Made by a program: the position numbers and the translations under genes. The notes below the pieces were generated by a model. The model was not told the origin of the DNA and ran no database searches. It saw only the letters and a list, made by a program, of their open reading frames with translations. A stretch of 64,000 bases of DNA, from contig OY804588.1 of NCBI GenBank assembly GCA_963680875.1, positions 74,052,829-74,116,828 of the forward strand, given 5' to 3'. Positions 43,001 to 52,000 of the stretch are shown in pieces (positions within the stretch are counted from its first letter, which is position 1; each line of letters begins with the position of its first letter). Origin of the DNA: Bathymodiolus brooksi. Its lineage: Eukaryota > Mollusca > Bivalvia > Mytilida > Modiolidae.

Positions 43001-46000
43001 CCCCCGACCTGTCGCAAGTCACTGACAAACTTTATCACATAATGTTGTACACCTCTCCCTGATCGACATTCAAACTCACATCAGTGGTGCTAGGCACTGA
43101 TTGCATACGATCACGGCCACGACGACATGGCTTGGGTTTTGCTACAGGAGTCAATAATAGCATTTAAAAATGGCTTAGGTTTGACGTGCAGATTATGAAA
43201 AGAAAATTTCAACATTAATGATCAACAATTCCATCTATTATGACAAAGAAATAACTACGTCTCGCCTTAAATCATTGAACACAAAATAGACTGACATATG
43301 ATATAATATGTGGTAGGAAATCCAGGTTCTAGTTTGTGACAGGGTTAAACAACATAATGTCTTTCTATAATAACCAAAAAATGTCTCCATAAAATCCGTT
43401 CTATTTTGGTTGTCAAGAAGTTCTCCAGCTTAAGAAGAATAAATAAGACTAATGATGAAGAATTACCTCAATAGTTTTATCTTTATCCATCAAAGCTGCA
43501 GCCAACTTCTCTACAGCAAGTCTGTGTTCTTGTTCTAAATCACAAATCTGGTCTTCTGAGCTCTACAATGAAAGGGAGATAACTACTATCAAAAACAATT
43601 AATGGTGTACACAATTCTTATAACTTCAACATACATGTATAATTTATTGAGCATTGAAATTTATTCCCCTTTTGTAACAAAAGCAAGTTAATTAGGACAG
43701 GTTTCAAATCTTACTTCTAAGATTGTTGAGTTTTACAGACATGTTTTACTCCTAAGATTGTTGAGTTCTACAGACATGTATTACTCCTAAGATTGTTGAG
43801 TTTTACAGACATGTTTTACTTCTAAGTTTGTTGAGTTTTACAGACATATTTTACTCCTAAGATTGTTGAGTTTTACAGACATGTTTTACTCCTAAGATTG
43901 TTGAGTTTTACAGACATGTATTACTCCTAAGTTTGTTGAGTTTTACAGACATGTTTTACTCCTAAGATTGTTGAGTTTTACAGACATGTTTTACTCCTAA
44001 GATTGTTGAGTTTTACAGACATGTATTACTCCTAAGATTGTTGAGTTTTACAGACATGTTTTACTCCTAAGATTGTTGAGTTTTACAGACATGTTTTACT
44101 CCTAAGATTGTTGAGTTTTACAGACATGTTTTATTCCTAAGATTGTTGAGTTTTACAGACATGTTTTACTCCTAAGATTGTTGAGTTTTACAGACATGTT
44201 TTACTCCTAAGATTGTTGAGTTTTACAGACATGTATTACTCCTAAGATTGTTGAGTTTTACAGACATGTTTTACTCCTAAGATTGTTGAGTTTTACAGAC
44301 ATGTTTTACTCCTAAGATTGTTGAGTTTTACAGACATGTTTTACTCCTAAGATTGTTGAGTTTTACAGACATGTTTTACTCCTAAGATTGTTGAGTTTTA
44401 CAGACATGTTTTACTCCTAAGTTTGTTGAGTTTTACAGACATGTATTACTCCTAAGATTGTTGAGTTTTACAGACATGTTTTACTCCTAAGATTGTTGAG
44501 TTTTACAGACATGTTTTACTCCTAAGATTGTTGAGTTTTACAGACATGTTTTACTCCTAAGATTGTTGAGTTTTACAGACATGTTTTACTCCTAAGATTG
44601 TTGAGTTTTACAGACATGTTTTACTCCTAAGATTGTTGAGTTTTACAGACATGTTTTACTCCTAAGATTGTTGAGTTTTACAGACATGTTTTACTCCTAA
44701 GATTGTTGAGTTTTACAGACATGTTTTACTCCTAAGATTGTTGAGTTTTACAGACATGTTTTACTCCTAAGATTGTTGAGTTCTACAGACATGTTTTACT
44801 CCTAAGATTGTTGAGTTTTACAGACATGTTTTACTCCTAAGATTGTTGAGTTTTACAGACATGTTTTACTCCTAAGATTGTTGAGTTTTACAGACATGTT
44901 TTACTCCTAAGATTGTTGAGTTTTACAGACATGTTTTACTCCTAAGATTGTTGAGTTTTACAGACATGTTTTACTCCTAAGATTGTTGAGTTTTACAGAC
45001 ATGTTTTACTCCTAAGATTGTTGAGTTTTACAGACATATTTTACTCCTAAGATTGTTGAGTTTTACAGACATGTTTTACTCCTAAGATTGTTGAGTTTTA
45101 CAGACATGTTTTCCTCCGAAGTTTGTTGAGTTTTACAGACATGTATTACTCCTATGATTGTTGAGTTTTACAGACATGTTTTACTCCTAAGATTGTTGAG
45201 TTTTACAGACATGTTTTACTCCTAAGATTGTTGAGTTCTACAGACATGTTTTACTCCTAAGATTGTTGAGTTTTACAGACATGTTTTACTCCTAAGATTG
45301 TTGAGTTTTACAGACATGTTTTACTCCTAAGATTGTTGAGTTTTACAGACATGTTTTACTCCTAAGATTGTTGAGTTTTACAGACATGTTTTACTCCTAA
45401 GATTGTTGAGTTTTACAGACATGTTTTACTCCTAAGATTGTTGAGTTTTACAGACATATTTTACTCCTAAGATTGTTGAGTTTTACAGACATGTTTTACT
45501 CCTAAGATTGTTGAGTTTTACAGACATGTTTTCCTCCGAAGTTTGTTGAGTTTTACAGACATGTATTACTCCTATGATTGTTGAGTTTTACAGACATGTT
45601 TTACTCCTAAGATTGTTGAGTTTTACAGACATGTTTTACTCCTAAGATTGTTGAGTTTTACAGACATGTTTTACTCCTAAGATTGTTGAGTTTTACAGAC
45701 ATGTTTTACTCCTAAGATTGTTGAGTTTTACAGACATGTTTTACTCCTAAGATTGTTGAGTTTTACAGACATGTTATACTCCTAAGATTGTTGAGTTTTA
45801 CAGACATGTTTTACTCCTAAGATTGTCGAGTTTTACAGACATGTTTTACTCCTAAGATTGTTGAGTTTTACAGACATGTATTACTCCTAAGATTGTTGAG
45901 TTTTACAGACATGTTTTACTCCTAAGATTGTTGAGTTTTACAGACATGTTATACTCCTAAGATTGTTGAGTTTTACAGACATGTTTTATTCCTAAGATTG

Positions 46001-49000
46001 TTGAGTTTTACAGACATGTTTTACTCCTAAGATTGTTGAGTTTTACAGACATGTTTTACTCCTAAGATTGTTGAGTTTTACAGACATGTATTACTCCTAA
46101 GATTGTTGAGTTTTACAGACATGTTTTACTCCTAAGATTGTTGAGTTTTACAGACATGTTTTACTCCTAAGATTGTTGAGTTTTACAGACATGTTTTACT
46201 CCTAAGATTGTTGAGTTCTACAGACATGTTTTACTCCTAAGATTGTTGAGTTTTACAGACATGTTTTACTCCTAAGTTTGTTGAGTTTTACAGACATGTA
46301 TTACTCCTAAGATTGTTGAGTTTTACAGACATGTTTTACTCCTAAGATTGTTGAGTTTTACAGACATGTTTTACTCCTAAGATTGTTGAGTTTTACAGAC
46401 ATGTTTTACTCCTAAGATTGTTGAGTTTTACAGACATGTTTTACTCCTAAGATTGTTGAGTTTTACAGACATGTTTTACTCCTAAGATTGTTGAGTTTTA
46501 CAGACATGTTTTACTCCTAAGATTGTTGAGTTTTACAGACATGTTTTACTCCTAAGATTGTTGAGTTTTACAGACATGTTTTACTCCTAAGATTGTTGAG
46601 TTTTACAGACATGTTTTACTCCTAAGATTGTTGAGTTTTACAGACATGTTTTACTCCTAAGATTGTTGAGTTCTACAGACATGTTTTACTCCTAAGATTG
46701 TTGAGTTTTACAGACATGTTTTACTCCTAAGATTGTTGAGTTTTACAGACATGTTATACTCCTAAGATTGTTGAGTTTTACAGACATGTTTTACTCCTAA
46801 GATTGTCGAGTTTTACAGACATGTTTTACTCCTAAGATTGTTGAGTTTTACAGACATGTATTACTCCTAAGATTGTTGAGTTTTACAGACATGTTTTACT
46901 CCTAAGATTGTTGAGTTTTACAGACATGTTATACTCCTAAGATTGTTGAGTTTTACAGACATGTTTTATTCCTAAGATTGTTGAGTTTTACAGACATGTT
47001 TTACTCCTAAGATTGTTGAGTTTTACAGACATGTTTTACTCCTAAGATTGTTGAGTTTTACAGACATGTATTACTCCTAAGATTGTTGAGTTTTACAGAC
47101 ATGTTTTACTCCTAAGATTGTTGAGTTTTACAGACATGTTTTACTCCTAAGATTGTTGAGTTTTACAGACATGTTTTACTCCTAAGATTGTTGAGTTCTA
47201 CAGACATGTTTTACTCCTAAGATTGTTGAGTTTTACAGACATGTTTTACTCCTAAGTTTGTTGAGTTTTACAGACATGTATTACTCCTAAGATTGTTGAG
47301 TTTTACAGACATGTTTTACTCCTAAGATTGTTGAGTTTTACAGACATGTTTTACTCCTAAGATTGTTGAGTTTTACAGACATGTTTTACTCCTAAGATTG
47401 TTGAGTTTTACAGACATGTTTTACTCCTAAGATTGTTGAGTTTTACAGACATGTTTTACTCCTAAGATTGTTGAGTTTTACAGACATGTTTTACTCCTAA
47501 GATTGTTGAGTTTTACAGACATGTTTTACTCCTAAGATTGTTGAGTTTTACAGACATGTTTTACTCCTAAGATTGTTGAGTTTTACAGACATGTTTTACT
47601 CCTAAGATTGTTGAGTTTTACAGACATGTTTTACTCCTAAGATTGTTGAGTTCTACAGACATGTTTTACTCCTAAGATTGTTGAGTTTTACAGACATGTT
47701 TTACTCCTAAGATTGTTGAGTTTTACAGACATGTTTTACTCCTAAGATTGTTGAGTTTTACAGACATGTTTTACTCCTAAGATTGTTGAGTTTTACAGAC
47801 ATGTTTTACTCCTAAGATTGTTGAGTTTTACAGACATGTTTTACTCCTAAGATTGTTGAGTTTTACAGACATGTTTTACTCCTAAGATTGTTGAGTTTTA
47901 CAGACATATTTTACTCCTAAGATTGTTGAGTTTTACAGACATGTTTTACTCCTAAGATTGTTGAGTTTTACAGACATGTTTTCCTCCGAAGTTTGTTGAG
48001 TTTTACAGACATGTATTACTCCTATGATTGTTGAGTTTTACAGACATGTTTTACTCCTAAGATTGTTGAGTTTTACAGACATGTTTTACTCCTAAGATTG
48101 TTGAGTTTTACAGACATGTTTTACTCCTAAGATTGTTGAGTTTTACAGACATGTTTTACTCCTAAGATTGTTGAGTTTTACAGACATGTTTTACTCCTAA
48201 GATTGTTGAGTTTTACAGACATGTTTTACTCCTAAGATTGTTGAGTTTTACAGACATGTTTTACTCCTAAGATTGTTGAGTTTTACAGACATGTTTTACT
48301 CCTAAGATTGTTGAGTTTTACAGACATGTTTTACTCCTAAGATTGTTGAGTTTTACAGACATGTTTTACTCCTAAGATTGTTGAGTTTTACAGACATGTT
48401 TTACTCCTAAGATTGTTGAGTTCTACAGACATGTTTTACTCCTAAGATTGTTGAGTTTTACAGACATGTTTTACTCCTAAGATTGTTGAGTTTTACAGAC
48501 ATGTTTTACTCCTAAGATTGTTGAGTTTTACAGACATGTTTTACTCCTAAGATTGTTGAGTTTTACAGACATGTTTTACTCCTAAGATTGTTGAGTTTTA
48601 CAGACATGTTTTACTCCTAAGATTGTTGAGTTTTACAGACATGTTTTACTCCTAAGATTGTTGAGTTTTACAGACATATTTTACTCCTAAGATTGTTGAG
48701 TTTTACAGACATGTTTTACTCCTAAGATTGTTGAGTTTTACAGACATGTTTTCCTCCGAAGTTTGTTGAGTTTTACAGACATGTATTACTCCTATGATTG
48801 TTGAGTTTTACAGACATGTTTTACTCCTAAGATTGTTGAGTTTTACAGACATGTTTTACTCCTAAGATTGTTGAGTTTTACAGACATGTTTTACTCCTAA
48901 GATTGTTGAGTTTTACAGACATGTTTTACTCCTAAGATTGTTGAGTTTTACAGACATGTTTTACTCCTAAGATTGTTGAGTTTTACAGACATGTTTTACT

Positions 49001-52000
49001 CCTAAGATTGTTGAGTTTTACAGACATGTTTTACTCCTAAGATTGTTGAGTTTTACAGACATGTTTTACTCCTAAGATTGTTGAGTTTTACAGACATGTT
49101 ATACTCCTAAGATTGTTGAGTTTTACAGACATGTTTTACTCCTAAGATTGTTGAGTTTTACAGACATGTTTTACTCCTAAGATTGTTGAGTTTTACAGAC
49201 ATGTTTTACTCCTAAGATTGTTGAGTTTTACAGACATGTTTTACTCCTAAGATTGTTGAGTTTTACAGACATGTATTACTCCTAAGATTGTTGAGTTTTA
49301 CAGACATGTTTTACTCCTAAGATTGTTGAGTTTTACAGACATGTATTACTCCTAAGATTGTTGAGTTTTACAGACATGTATTACTCCTAAGATTGTTGAG
49401 TTTTACAGACATGTTTTACTCCTAAGATTGTTGAGTTTTACAGACATGTTTTACTCCTAAGATTGTTGAGTTTTACAGACATGTTTTACTCCTAAGATTG
49501 TTGAGTTCTACAGACATGTTTTACTCCTAAGATTGTTGAGTTTTACAGACATGTTTTACTCCTAAGATTGTTGAGTTTTACAGACATGTTTTACTCCTAA
49601 GATTGTTGAGTTTTACAGACATGTATTACTCCTAAGATTGTTGAGTTTTACAGACATGTTTTACTCCTAAGATTGTTGAGTTTTACAGACATGTTTTACT
49701 CCTAAGATTGTCGAGTTTTACAGACATGTTTTACTCCTAAGATTGTTGAGTTTTACAGACATGTTTCACTATATTGTCTATAACTCTATAAAAGTGAGTC
49801 TTATGTATCAATCTTACCTTAGAATGTAACTGTTTTCTTTTTAGATCTGCCTGTAACTGTAGGATTTCTTTCTGTAAGTCTAACATTCCTTTATTAGATC
49901 TCTCCATCAGTTCTCTCATATCTTCATCTTTACATTTGAGTTTCTTCATCATATTATTGAGGGCTTCAGCATTAGCTACAGTGGCCTTCGATTGCTCTGC
50001 CATCAGTTCCTACAAAGTTAAAAGATTAAGTTCAGGACTGAGTGTAAAACATTATTTTCAAGTATAAATGTTCAATTGTGTATTTTGTAATGTATGTAAT
50101 TGGAGAAGACTGTCTAAGTTGCTTAACTTGTGCTTTATCCTTATGTCTTTTTGAACAATGAAAAATGTTTAAAGTATTACGTTCAATAACAGTTACATGT
50201 ATATTGTAAAGAACAGTTTTATTTGTGTCAAATCCACTAACCTTCTGTAGAAAGGTGAAGGTTATGGCTACTTAGTGCTACTTTTAACACTATTTCAGCT
50301 ATATAGACATTTTTTATGTTCATGCCCGATTTGTTTTTGTTTTGTTTTTTTGTTTGTGTAAGTAAAAGTTTGTTACTAAAAGTTAACTATGTATAATCAT
50401 CCTGTACTGATGCATGAATTCATGTTAGAAAGAGAAAAAGAGAAATAAAATGGATGCCTAGCTTAGCAATGCAACAAAATTAGGGTAGACTTCACCATTA
50501 ATAACATTCGTTTATTACCTGTAACAAGTTGTCTTTTTCTTTCAACTGTTTCTTTATTCGATTGAGTTCTTCATTACTGGAGGTACCAGTATACTGTGAT
50601 GCCTACAATGAAACAAATATTGATTAAACATTTATGTGGTGTTCTACAGTTCTACCATTTAAACACTTTCTTTGACATGTTGATTCTGAATTTAATAGAA
50701 GCTAAAAGTTACAAGAATTCTTACAGGTTTAAGTTGTAGGTTATAGAAAGTGTCTGTTTTAACAACTTTACCCACACAACTTTCCTGCAGGGACACATTT
50801 TCCTAAACTCTGTGTGGATACACTTCCTTTCCTCTAAAAACCCCTGTGTGGACACACTTCTCCTACCTACAAGACATCTGTGTAGGTATACTTTCCCCTA
50901 TTTCTAAAAGTCATCACTATTCCCCCTATTTCCTAATACCCCTGTGCTGAATCTCTTCCCTTACCATATAGAACACACTTTCCCTACCTCTATTGTTCTT
51001 TCTTTGTCAGCCAGTGTATTCTGCAGTCTTTTAATCATAATGTCCTTCTCACCAAGAACTCTGGCATGACTGTCTAAAGCATCCTGATAAAAAGTCATAA
51101 ATATTAACATAAAATTAATTATTATATACTATACAATATTAGTCTTTTGAAGAGGTCGATATGAGTTTGTAGGGACTAAAGAAATCAATATTAAACAAGA
51201 CAGCAGTCCAAGGTCAAAACTGGTTCCTGAGGTTCATAAAAACTCATATTGACCTGCACTGAAGACATATTGACCTGTAATGAAGACAGTAACTATTTTA
51301 TTTCATTGTAAAATCATTTGGTAATATTTCTTTATATGCAACCTCTGAGATATCTAACTTGTTGAAATCAGAATCTTTATGACAACCTGTGAGATATCTA
51401 AATTGTTGAAATCAGAATCGCTATGACAACCTCTGAGATATCTAACTTGTTGAAATCAGAATTGCTATGACAACCTGTCATTCTTATCAGATCAAATGTC
51501 TTATCAAGAAGAAAGCCCTGACATTATTGTATAGTGTTGTGGTTATTGTATTAAACGCCATCTTTCAACAATATTCCAGCTATATCATGGCGGTCAGTTT
51601 TATTGGTGGAGGAAACCGGAGTACTCTGAGAAAACCATTGACCTGCCCGTTATGGTATAATAATGTGTCCCTGAGAAACCACTGACCTGCCCGTTATGGT
51701 ATAATAATGTGTCCTTGAGAAACCACTGACCTGCCCGTTATAGTATAATAATGTGTCCCTGAGAAACCACTGACCTGCCCGTTATGGTATAATAATGTGT
51801 CCCTGAGAAACCACTGACCTGCCCGTTATGGTATAATAATGTGTCCCTGAGAAACCACTGACCCGCCCGTTATGGTATAATAATGTGTCCCTGAGAAACC
51901 ACTGACCTGCTCGTTATGGTATAACAATGTGTCCCTGAGAAACCACCGACCTGCCCGTTATGGTATAATAATGTGTCCCTGAGAAACCACTGACCTGCCC

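Noticed and set aside
43705..49770. CRISPR-like regular spacing
   Set aside because: Units are directly adjacent with no unique spacers, in an animal intron.
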